From Diplonema papillatum (taxonomy: Eukaryota; Euglenozoa; Diplonemea; Diplonemida; Diplonemidae), in NCBI GenBank assembly GCA_030068145.1, contig JAPJBO010000559.1, positions 87,598 through 151,597 on the forward strand: a DNA stretch of 64,000 bases, written 5' to 3'. Below are positions 34,135-44,833 of this stretch, piece by piece; within the stretch, counting starts at the first letter, position 1, and each line of letters opens with the position of its first letter. The notes under the pieces were generated by a model. It was given only the letters and a program-made list of their open reading frames with translations. It was not told where the DNA came from and made no database searches. The translations under genes and the position numbers were made by a program.

Positions 34135-34295
34135 TACGCGGTGAACTCCAGCAACTTTTGCTCGAGCTAAAGTCCGGCCGCAAGTGCAGGTGTGATCTGG
34201 AGATAGGGTGTGCACTCCCAGAAATAGGGTGTGGCACACCCGCTTTTGGAGAGTCTGGTTTCACTCGAGCAAAAGTTGCTGGAGTTCACCGTGTA
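34135..34295. mobile_element. MITE family A, copy 2
   Basis: Inverted ends ACGCGGTGAACTCCAGCAAC / GTTGCTGGAGTTCACCGTGT, extending inward to TTTTGCTCGAG on both sides (32 bp TIR). The interior has AGATAGGGTGTGCACTCCC-type blocks as in copy 1. Length 161 bp. Confidence 0.8.
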
Positions 34296-34504
34296 GGCAG
34301 GACACTGCCTCTCATGCAGGCTATGCATCGAACGTTGAGACCCCTTGTATTCCCTGATTAGTTTTCTAGTGAAGCTCGCAGCAGCATTCTCCTCTGCAGG
34401 AATGGACGTGGTCAACGGAGAATTCCTGCCCTGAGGCACAACACCAAAAGAAACATGACCTAAACTGCAAGCGGCGCGCAGTGACGCGATCCCTCCCGCC
34501 CCAT

Positions 34505-34570
34505 CTTTTTGGGTTTCCGACGATCCCGAATGGGCGTACAGATTGGTGTCTTTCGACCTTTTTTTTTGTT
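34505..34570 (+). repeat. Dispersed repeat R3 ending in a T-run, copy 2
   Basis: GTTTCCGACGATCCCGAATG, then GCGTACAGATTGGTGTCTTT, then CGACCTTTTTTTTT; matches 24985-25062. Confidence 0.6.
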
Positions 34571-34769
34571 TTCTCTGGTTCATTTACAAGACAAGACAGA
34601 TACACGAGATGGGAGGGTGCTTCGAAGCGCCCCCCCACCCTCCTACTCTCACTGTACAAGCAACAGGCAACTGCTGTCGCGCGACTCTCAAGCCGGCAAG
34701 GGCGGCGTAGAAGGATGACGCCTAGTAGGGAACGTTAACCGAGACCCGGAAAACGAAGGTTTCGCAGAC

Positions 34770-34966
34770 GGCGGTTAACGAACGAGATCTCGACCCTTAA
34801 ATAGGTGGGCGAGTCGTTGCAGGTTGTCTTTTGGCATCGGCAGCTTGCTGCTTACCCGAGACGCGCACTACTTCTTAAGGGGACTGCGCGCGACTCATAG
34901 CGCGCGGAAGAGAGCGAGCCAATAGCAGGTCTGTGATGCTCCTAAATGTCCTAGCGGCACGATGCC
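34770..34966 (+). rRNA. SSU rRNA fragment (3' major domain), partial
   Basis: GGTTAACGAACGAGATCTCG, then ACTTCTTAAGGGGACTGCGC, then CCAATAGCAGGTCTGTGATG and CTCCTAAATGTCCTAGCGGC match the 18S stretch from GTTAACGAACGAGACC to AGATGTNCNGGGCNGCACG. The intervening hairpin region is species-specific. The match ends abruptly at both sides. Confidence 0.85.
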
Positions 34967-37827
34967 GTGCCTTTCATCTCTCGGTTTCTCGCAGCGGACG
35001 CTAGCTCCGACCCCGAAACTTCACAGTGCATCGAGGCTGCTGGACTTCGACAGCGTTTACATGTCCCACTGCCCCGTGTACCAGGAGCGTGCTCTTCGTA
35101 AGCAACAGTGGCCGTTGCTATAATCTGCGTGCCCTACAATTGGGTATTCACACAGCTTGTTGAAAAAGCGAGCGTCTCCCTCAGCTTTCCAGGTCCTGGC
35201 GTAGCGCACGACAAACGTCGATTGGCGTTGGGAACATTTTCCGGAGCTAATAAACGGACCAGCCTTGAGTGGTCAGTGGTGATGAAGATGAGTTTCAGAA
35301 AACTGTGTTCTTCGCGCGTCTTGGTTGGTCCCGTTTACCTCTCTCACGTGCAGCCGTCGCTTCCGGAAATGCTTCCGTCAGTACAACAGTACGACGAAAA
35401 CGGTTCATAACCTGGGCAGTCGGTATGAGTCAGACTGCATTTCTGGTCAGCCCCGCGGTCGAACTTTAGTCAGACGCAGACGGTTCGTCTACCTAAATGA
35501 AGTAGGCAGGCGGAGTCAGGCGAAGACAAGAGAAGTCAGATCTGTCCTGTGTCTGGCTTCGGTCGCCGCCAGACTCGGTCTTACTGCAAAGAATTTTGAT
35601 TGGCTTTCTCCATAACTTTCCTCGAGCGTCGGATTCGTGCCGTGAAAGGTAGTCCCGACTAGTTCCGTAGAGGCTCTCGGCGAGCTTCGTCGACAAGAGA
35701 AATGTCACCGCGGATAGCCAAATGCACATATTGAGTGGAGCAGGCCTCGGCGTTTCTGACGGGAGGTTCTCTTTGCCGTAAAGGTAAGTCCGAGTTTTTT
35801 TCGAGTGCGGGAACTCCTCCGGAGAAACCCCCCATAACATTTTCCCTGGCATTGCCCAGTGTTGGACACGACATTGAACATCGACACACGCAGCAGAGTC
35901 CGCAGAAGCTGAGCGTGGTGTTGATTCACGCCGACTGACTCGCCACGAATGCAGCGAGGGCCCACAAAAAAAAAAAGCTGCGAAGAAGTGGTGGTATTGA
36001 CACAAAACCCTGCGCCAGAACGCATCTGGTTGAACGCCAGGTGGATCGCTAGCGAGCTAAGCCCTACCGAGATAGAGGCTGATCGAGATTAGATGTCGAT
36101 CCAGCATGAATCTACTTGGTCAGGCAGGTCGAGGGAAGCTGCACTTGGCAGCGAAACGTTTTGAAACCCGAGCGCAGTGTTTTCGGTTTGCTTGGTTACA
36201 GTTTCTTTCATCGTCTTTGAAGGTTTGCATGTACTGCAACGGTATTCTAGCAGTTTCTCTCTGAAGTGACACCACACGACGGTGGCAGATGGCTCGTAAG
36301 GTCTCTCCAACGTGACAGCAGGGTTGCACTCACGAAGAAGTTCGGGTTGGGTTTGTGCGCACTAGCGATGTGCATTTGCCTGTGTTGAAAATGATCATGC
36401 CTCGCACTGCCCGTTCCCCGCTGACTTCTCTGCAGTGTATTAAAGAAACAAAAAGGGAGCGCACTCCGCTGTGCGCAGTGATGACACCCGATGCTGCACA
36501 GTTGTTACCCTCCCCGTCTGACACTCCCGCTGGGGTTTCATATTTTTGTTTCGCTTTCCCCTACGACGATTTGCATGGGAGGGCGAAGGGGGAGTAGCTC
36601 TTGTGACCTTTTTTGTGTCTAACAAATGCAATTTGTCAAGTACAAAAACCGATCGATGCAGCGTACTATCCTCACTCCCGTCCCAGATGAAGGAAACAGG
36701 TTTGAAGGAAGTGCGCACGAACAAAGGAAGCGCCAGATCCGGTTTGTGGAGTAGATAGGTCGAAATATCCTCCCTGAGCAAATGTGTGGTGAAAAGACTG
36801 GTGCGTAGAAAAGACGTGCGCATCCGGAACTGCATGCCTTTCTCTCTCTCCCCCCCTCCCCGAACGATGAGATGATTTGCTTGATTGTGCAAGGTGGTGT
36901 TACGTGGAATTGGGTGAGTAAAAGTATTATGCATATTTGGATCAGGACGCGAAAAACAAAGGAAAAACGGGTTTCTTAAGGAAATGCGGTGGAAGTGGAG
37001 GGCTTTAGAATCGAAACTGAAGAGGTTTGGGGGGTGGAAAAGGAGCTGTCAGGTAGAACGAAAAGAAGGAGCGACGGTGGAGAGACAGAGAACCCACTGA
37101 TAGCAGGTCCAACGTGTGGCACCCACCATGGGCTGGGACGCCACCTCTGGGGGGCAGGGGTGCGGGCTGCCGCCGTAAGCAGTTCTAGGGCTTGCTGGCT
37201 ACAAGTGCTCTCAAGGCCATCCCACGCAAATCTTCGAGAGAGTCAGTGCGAACCAGAATAATAATAGAAAGATGGGTTGTGTGGCTCCCGCCACAGCCAC
37301 AGCCCTGCAGTCAGATTATACGCGAAAAGGGCGCCTCTGGTCTGCGCGACTTTGTATCTGAAGACGTACCATGGCGTTCTCAAGGAAGGCAGGAGCAGTT
37401 CCTCGCAAGAAAAACGGCGACAGTAGGCGGATCGACGTGCGGAACCTGCTGGTCAACTGATTTCCAGCGTTTTTTTGCGGCTTGACAGTTTCTCTGGCAG
37501 TGAGGAGGCGCTGACGTTCTCATTTTCACAGAAGTGGCCAACTGCTGGTCGACTGTCTACTTCTTGCCTGACTATTGGGCAATGGCTTGACGGTCGAAGG
37601 CCCTGTCAAAGCTGAGTGGACCCTCAAAGCGGCAGAGGCTGAGGCACCAAGACATTGAGGGCTCATCCCGAAGGACTGTCCCAGGGCTTAGGGCTCTAGG
37701 CACAGCACCTGTGAGACTTCGGGTACGCATCGGAGTCCGACCGCAAGCGGCGGAAATGCGATCCGTCCCTACAACATCACGTACTTGTTCGGGTCGCCGG
37801 GTGCTGGTTACCAGGACGGACTTCTGG
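34967..37827. other. No gene recognised
   Basis: Unique-looking sequence with several short open frames but no family signature, inverted ends or tandem structure that I could support. Confidence 0.4.
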
Positions 37828-37982
37828 AGGGGGGGTCAAATAATAAGACCTGTGTTATTATTCGATGTGTCGAACACTAAAAAAAATTCCCGGGTAGCCG
37901 AACAGTAGCAGGATCAAGTGGTGGTAGTGTTTTTAGGCAACCAGACTTTTGTCAAATAACTGTTAATATTCGATCCCCCCCC
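37828..37982. mobile_element. MITE family B, copy 2
   Basis: GGGGGGTCAAATAATAAGAC at the left and TAACTGTTAATATTCGATCC plus a C-run at the right; matches 4426-4581 throughout. Confidence 0.8.
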
Positions 37983-38026
37983 TTTATCGTTCTTTCGGAT
38001 GACAGGGTTAGCTGGTATTTGTCATT

Positions 38027-38120
38027 CAATGTACCCCGTGTCATCCGTATGATGATAAGGACGGTATAAACATCAATGCACCCCGTGTCATCCGTATGAT
38101 GATAAGGATAAGGGTAAAAA
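38027..38120. repeat. Short tandem duplication, two ~50 bp units
   Basis: CACCCCGTGTCATCCGTATG plus ATGATAAGGA occurs twice (one copy begins TACCCC), directly downstream of MITE B copy 2. Confidence 0.7.
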
Positions 38121-39732
38121 CAGAGTAATTCACCGGAAGGACGGCTGCGTGTATAGTGTCTTGTCTCCAGGGAAGCAGAAATTGGTTGTCGCAAAAACGA
38201 AGCGCGCATGCCTGGGTGTTTGCAGTTTTGCCGTCACTAGGCGAGCGTGACGTCGGGTACGCATCTTCCGTCAGCAGCATCAACACGCAGACAGTACAAC
38301 GGGAAGAGCATTTCCAGTGGGACCACCACCTTATCTGTCTGTGCCGGCCGCAGCTTTCTAAGTGTTTTTGCAAGTGGAAAAGGGGGTATGAGGTATCCTT
38401 AGGGTGGGTAGGATCAAATCCGTTGGGGTCAGTATGAAAGAAAGGTTTTTTGTCCTGAAACCAGCGAGAAAGGGGGAAAATGCTCGACGTAGTTGCTTTG
38501 ACTCCTGAGGAGATACAGGGGCAGAAGAGGGGCAAATACAATACAAACCAATCTGATTTGTCCTTCACGTACACCACCGTGTGTTGTTCTTTCACTCACT
38601 CAGTACGTTTTTCCATGTTGTGCTTGTGTGTCTTGTCGTGTTGACCTCACGTTCGTTCAACACGTGTAGTTACAGCACTTGGGATTCCGTCGCTTCTTTG
38701 TCTGGCAGCCTCGTCGAGCATTTCTTTCCAAGCTGGCGCTTTTATGTAAAAAAGAAGAAGGCACAAAAATGTGGGAGGAGGGGTTTGAGATAAGGAGGGC
38801 ACTGAAAAGAACAACGAAAGCACGGGCCGGTGCTTCGTCGCCTCTTGTCGCTCATAATGGGGCGCGTCATCCCTCTGGACAGGAATGAAACACTTTCTTC
38901 TTTCGTTGTGTGCGTGGGGCGGGGTGGTTGTGACAGAACTGAAAGAAATCGTCGTGGGGGAGGCTAGGAGAAATAGCAAAAAAAGAAAAAATGGACAATT
39001 GAACCAGATGCTTATTTAGAAGCTGCTTTTTCGGCGCTTTTCCTGTCTCGGTATCACTGTGCTTTGCTCTAGGCTGGGACACGCAAAAATCGATCGTAAA
39101 AGACGAATGGTGAAAACCCTTTTGAATCTGTGGGGCCGCCGCAGCTTCTTGTTCCGCCTTGCGCTGAAACCCCGCTCAGAGATTCGTTTTCGCGTTGTGT
39201 TCCGGGTGAGGGATGGGGGCGAGTGGTTTGGTGCAAGAAAATGTGGAAAAACGTGTGCGCGCGGACGATGCGTTCACCTCTCGCAGAGCTCGCCACTTGC
39301 CACTCGTCGACTGCTGCTGAGCCATTGACGATGATGACGATGATTATGCCTCGAGGCTTTGACACAAGTCCTAGCCGTTTACACAAAACGGAGACCAAGG
39401 CCAACACCGCGTGGTTGCAGCAGTCTGGGACCGGCGGGTAGCCATCCGCGATTTGAAAGTGCAACCCGCATCCACGGCAGTTTTTTCCCCGGCTTGAAGC
39501 CGAGCGACCTGCTTGGATTGAATACATTGCATCAAGCCGCCCGCAGAGATAAGGTAGTAGTAGCCATCACGTCTTGTTTCGTTCTGCCCCCCCCCCCCCC
39601 CCCCAACCTACCCCAGAATCCCCTGCCAGTTCAGCAAGTGTCGGACTGGAACACCTGGCAGTGGCGTGCACCCCCCGCTTAATAAGAAAACAGCGCAGCC
39701 CGCGGAGGGGGGCCAAACTAAGTTGCATGTTT
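38121..39732. other. No gene recognised
   Basis: Apart from a C-run at 39587-39604, I see nothing assignable. Confidence 0.4.
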
Positions 39733-39877
39733 GCACGGCGAAGTCCAGCCTCAGAGGCCGGAGCTAAAAGCTAGTCCTAAGTTAACTGTCTGGTTGTAGC
39801 ACACACCCGCTTTTCGGGTGTGTCTCGGGCACACTACTCTCTTTAACTCCAGCTTCCGAGGCTGGACTCCACCGTGT
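39733..39877. mobile_element. MITE family A, diverged copy 3
   Basis: Arms 39733-39768 and 39841-39877 are inverted (GAAGTCCAGCCTCAGAGGCC / GAGGCTGGACTCCACCGTG). The outermost GCACGGCGAAGTCCAGC resembles the family A end CACGGTGAACTCCAGC. The centre again contains CACACCCG...CGGGTGTG. Confidence 0.65.
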
Positions 39878-40614
39878 GATATAAGAAAACAGGACGCATC
39901 GATCTCGTTGCAAGCAGCAAGCCGATCAAGAGACAGCGGGTCGCTGGTTTGGCCGGACGCGCCCTGCTTGCGGAGTCAACAGCGGAAAACTAAAAGGTTA
40001 CTGGGTGGTGGCGGTTGTCGGCGTACTGTGTCTCAGCCTGAGGGAGCGAGTCCCGTCAGGGCCGCCGCACGTAATGAAGCAGACACAACTGCAGGGTGTG
40101 CTGGCTCGTGAAGCAGTGCTCAGGTTGCGTGGTCTGCGGTCGTGTGCATGCCACAACCACAGATCGCCTGTCCTGGACTGCAAGCGGTGTTAGAATTAGA
40201 CCTTCGCCACCAGCAACTACAACCGCGGTATGGGTGGACAGTGGGTACAACTACGCTGCAGGCCCCTTTCTCGGAGGCGGCCAACACACACCCCATAGTG
40301 ATTGGGCTTTCGGAGAGTGTCTCTTTACGACCATCATTCGTGAGCAGGATCAGCAAGTGCAAGAGGTCTAAGCAACCCGTCCTTGCACAAGCTGCCTCTG
40401 CCAGTCCCGGCACATCGGCCGAATCGCACCTTACAACGACGAAGCTGCAAACACGGAAGAGAGACCGCGAGAAATAAAAGGAGAAGGAAGACGGAGGCTG
40501 GCAAAAGCGTCTGCTTCTGGAGCCTTCCCCATTCTTCTCGGGGCCCTCGGAACTCGTCGTTCACCGGCAGCGGAGTACCCACGACTGGAGTACCTTACGG
40601 TAGGGTGGCTCGGG

Positions 40615-40828
40615 GTGAGTGCCGTGGGAGCCAAATTGGCTTCCCTCGATCCTGAGACGGCATCGTTTACAGCAGTGGACTACGACGGCATCTGATCATC
40701 TTGGATCGCCACGCTCCCGTTCTTGATGAATGAACGAGACATTCTTGTCGAACGCTCTCGCAGAAGTTCGTCTTCCTACGATCTAAGAATTTCACCTCTG
40801 ACGTAGGAGTACGTACGACCCCGGCAGC
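40615..40828 (-). rRNA. SSU rRNA fragment (central domain), partial
   Basis: The reverse complement reads GTCAGAGGTGAAATTCTTAG, then ATCGTAGGAAGACGAACTTC, then TCATTCATCAAGAACGGGAG, then CCAAGATGATCAGATGCCGT and GTAAACGATGCCGTCTCAGG, the classical 18S 690-800 region. Its last ~110 bases overlap the fragment at 20046-20282 at about 93%, so the two are independent copies of the same rRNA segment. Confidence 0.9.
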
Positions 40829-40837
40829 CAAGAAGTG

Positions 40838-41010
40838 CAAGAACCTGCTGGGGATGGATATGTGTGCTCGCCACCGCACTGGACCCGTCTGGTTCGGTCG
40901 TTTAAGCCACGGGCACATAAGGCGGACCATCATCGGCGCGGAACCTGAGTGTCTGCAGACAGGACAGCGGTTTGAGTCTGACTTTGTCGGGCGGCCGTTC
41001 GTCGCTCGTC
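40838..41010 (+). repeat. Dispersed repeat R1, copy 3
   Basis: Same core as 690-880; abuts the SSU fragment at its right edge. Confidence 0.6.
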
Positions 41011-41516
41011 ACAGCCAGGACCACCCGTGCTACTAGAACACAGGCAAAACCGTCACGGAGAAGGCCCCTACAACCGTGCCTGAAAACCACCGTATAAAAA
41101 CTCAGGGCCCCCGCTCTGATTGTGACTGCGGCTCGCTAGACCGCGCCGACGGTGGCACTCTGCGAAGTAAACTCCACACAGCCCCAGCGGACATGGGAAG
41201 GCAGTAAGGTTCTGTACGATGGCTTCGCGTCGTCCAGGTGCCGTGTTTTGAGGTCGATTTGGGGCCCGAAATTCACCGGGTCGCCAGATCGACCTCGTGC
41301 GTACGGGACTCAGCCGAGTAGAGCGGCGCCGTCGACCAGGTTTAACTGCCGATTATTATTACACATGGGCGCTTCTCGGCCGACTCTTCCTCCTGCGTCT
41401 CATACTTGACACGCTGCGGCGAGTGGGCTTGGTGGAGGAATAGGCACTCGGGCACCCGACGTTATATCCAGAGAGCATTGAGTTCTGTAAAGTTCAAGTG
41501 CTACGAAGGCAGGCGA

Positions 41517-41620
41517 GCACTGAGAGCAGGACCCTAGACAGCAGGCCCCTGCAGAGAGCAGGACCAGAGGACCCTGCAGAGAGCAGGACCCTGCAGAGAG
41601 CAGGACCCCGCAGAGAGCTC
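41517..41620. repeat. Minisatellite of GCAGAGAGCAGGACCCT units
   Basis: About five imperfect 17-24 bp units (AGAGCAGGACC with CCTGCAG spacers). Frames here are low complexity and not convincing as coding. Confidence 0.8.
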
Positions 41621-41659
41621 CTACGACCGCCACCCGACCCGAGTTGCGTCAGGCAACCA

Positions 41660-41740
41660 GAGAGGGCTCAGATCGCCGTTCCTATCGCGGTCAGGATCGA
41701 CGCTTCCAAGCTCGCCGTCGACAGGCGCACAGGCTGCATT
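41660..41740 (-). pseudogene. Possible echo of the AlgH gene 3' region
   Basis: GGTCAGGATCGACGCTTCCA with AGCTCGCCGTCGA (41690-41725) resembles the AlgH coding stretch at 42148-42183 (GGTCAGGATCGACACTTCCG with AGCCCGCCGCGTCGA). The match is short (~40 bp), so this is tentative. Confidence 0.35.
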
Positions 41741-42001
41741 GCTCTCGCCGGCGGTGGGAAAGCAGAAACTGGGCCGCGCGTGAGCTACAAGTTCGGTGCG
41801 GTGACACGTTCGAGATCGCCTTCTTCCTCTTCACGCGAGGCGCAGCGGCGCTTCCCGTTTTCCTCCAGGAGACACCTCTGGCAAGCGACGGGTCCTTGAC
41901 GGGGAAAACGGCGTGGTTTGGCGTAAGCGAAGGCCGTCGCGTCAGGCACGCCGCCCTGCGGCCAGGCTTGACAACACACCGCTCGTGAGCCGGCCGCGGC
42001 T

Positions 42002-43258
42002 TCACCGGTCAATGTCGGCGGCCTTCTTCGACTTCCGGTTGATCAGCCGAAGCTGTTCCTTGAGCCGCTGGACGGTGACGTTGTGCCGGCGCTCGAAGAT
42101 CTTCAGGAACGACTTGCCGAACTCGCTGCGGAGGCTCGGGATCGTGGTCAGGATCGACACTTCCGAGCCCGCCGCGTCGAGTGCCCGTTTCCAGGCGGAG
42201 TCTTCGACGCTTTCGTCGACGGCCGGGAAGCAAAGGCTGGCGAACGCCGTCCGCTGGCCGGAGCCCTTGCCGCCGGTCGAGACGGGCAGCCGCGCCGCGG
42301 ACGGCTTCTTGCGCTCCTCGAGCGGAAGCCACACGTTCGACAGCAGCGACGCGTCGAGCTCCTCCTTCTTCCAGGTGCACGAGTTCATCACCAGCCGGAT
42401 CGGCGCGGCGGCCGCCCGGTAGCCCTTCACCTTTTCCTTGAGGGCGTCGACCCCGCGGTAATCGCCCTTCTCGAGCTCCTTGTGCAGGTCCGAGCAGAAG
42501 ACGCCCGGCGCGATCTGCCGACAGCCCGGGACGTCGCCCCACACGTGCAGCGCGCACAGCCCGCGCTCCTCCTTGCCGCCGTGGAACACCGGCAGCTTCT
42601 GCAGCCCGCCGAAGCGGGGCAGCCAGTTGGAGTGGGCAGACTCGCCGAGGGTGCGGCCGGACGACTTGTTGATGATGAAGCCGGTCAGCACGTTGCGCTG
42701 CTTGAGCTGCGGGTCGAGGAGGATCAGGGCGCGGTGGAACATGGGGCTGAGCAGCGACGCGAGCGGGTGGCCGACCAGCAGGCAGCCGCCCCACTGCGCC
42801 TGGGCCTGCGGCTGGCGGGGGTCCGTTCGCTTCTTGGGCCTCGGCGCGATCGTCTTCGTCGAGATCCGCAGCGCGTACGCCCGGCGCTTGCAGCGCTCCT
42901 GCTGCTGCTGGACGGGCGGCAGCCATTCACTGACCTTGAGGACCAGGTTGATCTGCCGCAGCGCTTCGAACGCGGTGGCCATGACGCAGTCGCCCTCGCG
43001 CCAAGCCTTCCGGACGTGCTGCACGGCGCTCTGCCCCATCGGCTTGAACAGCTCGCCCTGGTTGAACTCGTTGATGAACGCATAGAACTCGTGCCGCTTC
43101 TGCGGCATCTGGATCGTCCGCTGCGCCCCGTCATGCCACACGCTCTGCGGCAGCCCCAGCAGCAGCGCCCGCTTCGCCGGGTGGTTCGTCGGGTCGTCGA
43201 GCTTCGCCGCCGCCTGCAGCGTCCGCTTGTACAGCTGCCGCGCCGCGCATCGGCTCAT
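42002..43258 (-). CDS. AlgH/UPF0301 (DUF179) family protein with LYR-like N-terminus
   Basis: 418 residues, single open exon. Residues ~156-312 match the AlgH/UPF0301 fold: GGCLLVGHPLASLLSPMFHR, LTGFIINKSSGRTLGE, PRFGGLQKLPVFHGG (the GGP-like turn), ALHVW, APGVFCSD, and MNSCTWKKEELDASL followed by NVWLP (the family's W-x(2)-GQL-x(2)-E-x(4)-W-L motif, with GQ replaced by EE). The family is widespread in bacteria and in plant and algal organelles, with poorly known biochemistry. The first ~110 residues are extra. They start RQLYKRTLQAAAKL, an LYR-like tripeptide context as in mitochondrial Fe-S/complex assembly factors, and could be an LYRM-like helical domain. A ~100-residue tail after the AlgH domain is unassigned. 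Start: first ATG at 43258. Confidence 0.75.
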   Translation of the reverse strand: MSRCAARQLYKRTLQAAAKLDDPTNHPAKRALLLGLPQSVWHDGAQRTIQMPQKRHEFYAFINEFNQGELFKPMGQSAVQHVRKAWREGDCVMATAFEALRQINLVLKVSEWLPPVQQQQERCKRRAYALRISTKTIAPRPKKRTDPRQPQAQAQWGGCLLVGHPLASLLSPMFHRALILLDPQLKQRNVLTGFIINKSSGRTLGESAHSNWLPRFGGLQKLPVFHGGKEERGLCALHVWGDVPGCRQIAPGVFCSDLHKELEKGDYRGVDALKEKVKGYRAAAAPIRLVMNSCTWKKEELDASLLSNVWLPLEERKKPSAARLPVSTGGKGSGQRTAFASLCFPAVDESVEDSAWKRALDAAGSEVSILTTIPSLRSEFGKSFLKIFERRHNVTVQRLKEQLRLINRKSKKAADIDR

Positions 43259-44243
43259 TTCTGCTGCCTCCTTTTTATTTGCCTCCTTTCCTCCTTCTCC
43301 CGGCCCGCAAAGCGTTCGATGCCGGCGCGGTCTTCGCCTGCGGTGACGAAGAAGGACGGGTACCTCGTTTGTTGCCTGGGATTTTCAAACAAACGCTTTC
43401 CTTTTTCGTTGGCCGGCGCGTTCGTTAGCGCTTTTCCGCAGTTGTGTGTAGTTTATTTTGTGGTTCGTTTCTTCTGTGTAAAGGTGCAGAACGGGGAGTG
43501 GGGAATACTTCTGCCCCGCGGTACGTGCTTTCTTTCCCGTGTGCTCTACGCAGTATCGGTGACACTTTCCTTTCTGTTTTTGAGTGAGGGTTTCTTTTAT
43601 TTTCTTTTGGTTCCTGCGTTCGAGCTCATGCAATGCCGTTCCGTTGACACGAACCGGTTTCGGGTCCTTTCGCAAGTTCCGCCCCACGTTGACGACACCG
43701 TGGCCCACGGGGCTCTACGCTGCGGAAAGTCACCTCAACGGGTAGACGTAACAGGAATAGCATCCATCGTTGAAACTTGATCCTTTTTCAGATGCATCAG
43801 GTGATCGTTTGTACGTCTGGATGGGTTGTCCAAATTGCTTCGCTGAGAGTTACCGGCAGATCTGATATGGAGCCTGAGGGGCCTACAATTCTCAACCAAC
43901 AGTGCGTGGCACATTTTCAATTAGGCAGCCGCGGTTTCTCCGCGGTGCGAAAGGTGACGATCGGCTGCGGTACTCGCGGAAAGGGCGGAAATAGCGTGGA
44001 TGCTGGGGACAACGTTTCTCAGCGTGTCAGAAGGCTGCATCCCGTTCACGTGCCGCCGGAACCCGCTTTTTGGAACACGGAAAGTGCCACTGAATTTCAT
44101 GACCGAAATAACAACAAGAAAGAAGGGTGTGAACTGTGGTTCTCCGCCGACAGCCGGACTATGACGCTTTTTTGCGCGGCGATGGGACGGCTGCTCCTGA
44201 GGCGCCAAACCACTACAGCAGCGTCGGCGCAGCGTCCCGCGCA

Positions 44244-44833
44244 ATATGCTTCCAGGGGTGGGTGCTGCCACGCCGAAGCAGCCCCGGGCAGGATACCACA
44301 AATCACGTGTCGCGGGAGGTTCAGCGGCTGTTTTAGTGATTCGCTGCGCATCGGCCGTCCATCTTAGGCGTCGGCGCCACAGCCCAGGGCGCGCCACAAC
44401 TCGCGCGTCACGGAGTTCCCGCTGGAGGCGCGGGAGCTCCTCGGTGGAGGGTGCCGCCGGGAAGCAGCGGCTGGCCTCGCGACCCGCCGCCCGCCGCGGT
44501 CGGCATCGGCCGCCCCGCATTGGCGGCGGCGCCCCCGCAGCAGCAACAGCTCGGGCACCGCGCACCACGGTCACACGCGGCGCGCAGGAGCTCCCCGGCT
44601 GCAGGCGGCGCTGACGGTAACCGCGGCTGTTCGCACGCCGAAGCACCCCGTAAACGGCACAGCACAAATCACGGGTCACGGAGTTCTGCTCAGGAGCTCC
44701 TCGACACAGAAGGCGCTGATGGAAACAGCGGCTGTTCCAGTGATTCTCCGGCATCGGCCGTCCCACCGCCGGCGTCGGCGCCACACGCCGAAGCAGCCCG
44801 GGGACGGCACAACACAACACACACATACACACA
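44244..44833 (-). repeat. Tandem echoes of the PPR-like gene's 3' end
   Basis: 44385-44590 repeats the last ~190 bp of the coding region next door (GGAGTTCCCGCTGGAGGCGC and GGCATCGGCCGCCCCGC) at about 85% identity. The 3'-flank block ACGCCGAAGCA...CCGGGACGGCACAACACAAATCACG...TCACGGAGTTC occurs at about 44268, 44634 and 44787. At least three partial copies are arranged in tandem, all in the orientation of the gene. Confidence 0.8.

Noticed and set aside
41498-41988. Possible plus-strand exon (IAVRIDASKLAVDRRTG and GDTFEIAFFLFTRGAA segments)
   Set aside because: The two segments lie in different frames with no convincing splice sites and no recognised family.
42083-43780. 565-codon plus-strand frame opposite the AlgH gene
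   Set aside because: Antisense shadow; the minus strand has the clear AlgH motifs.
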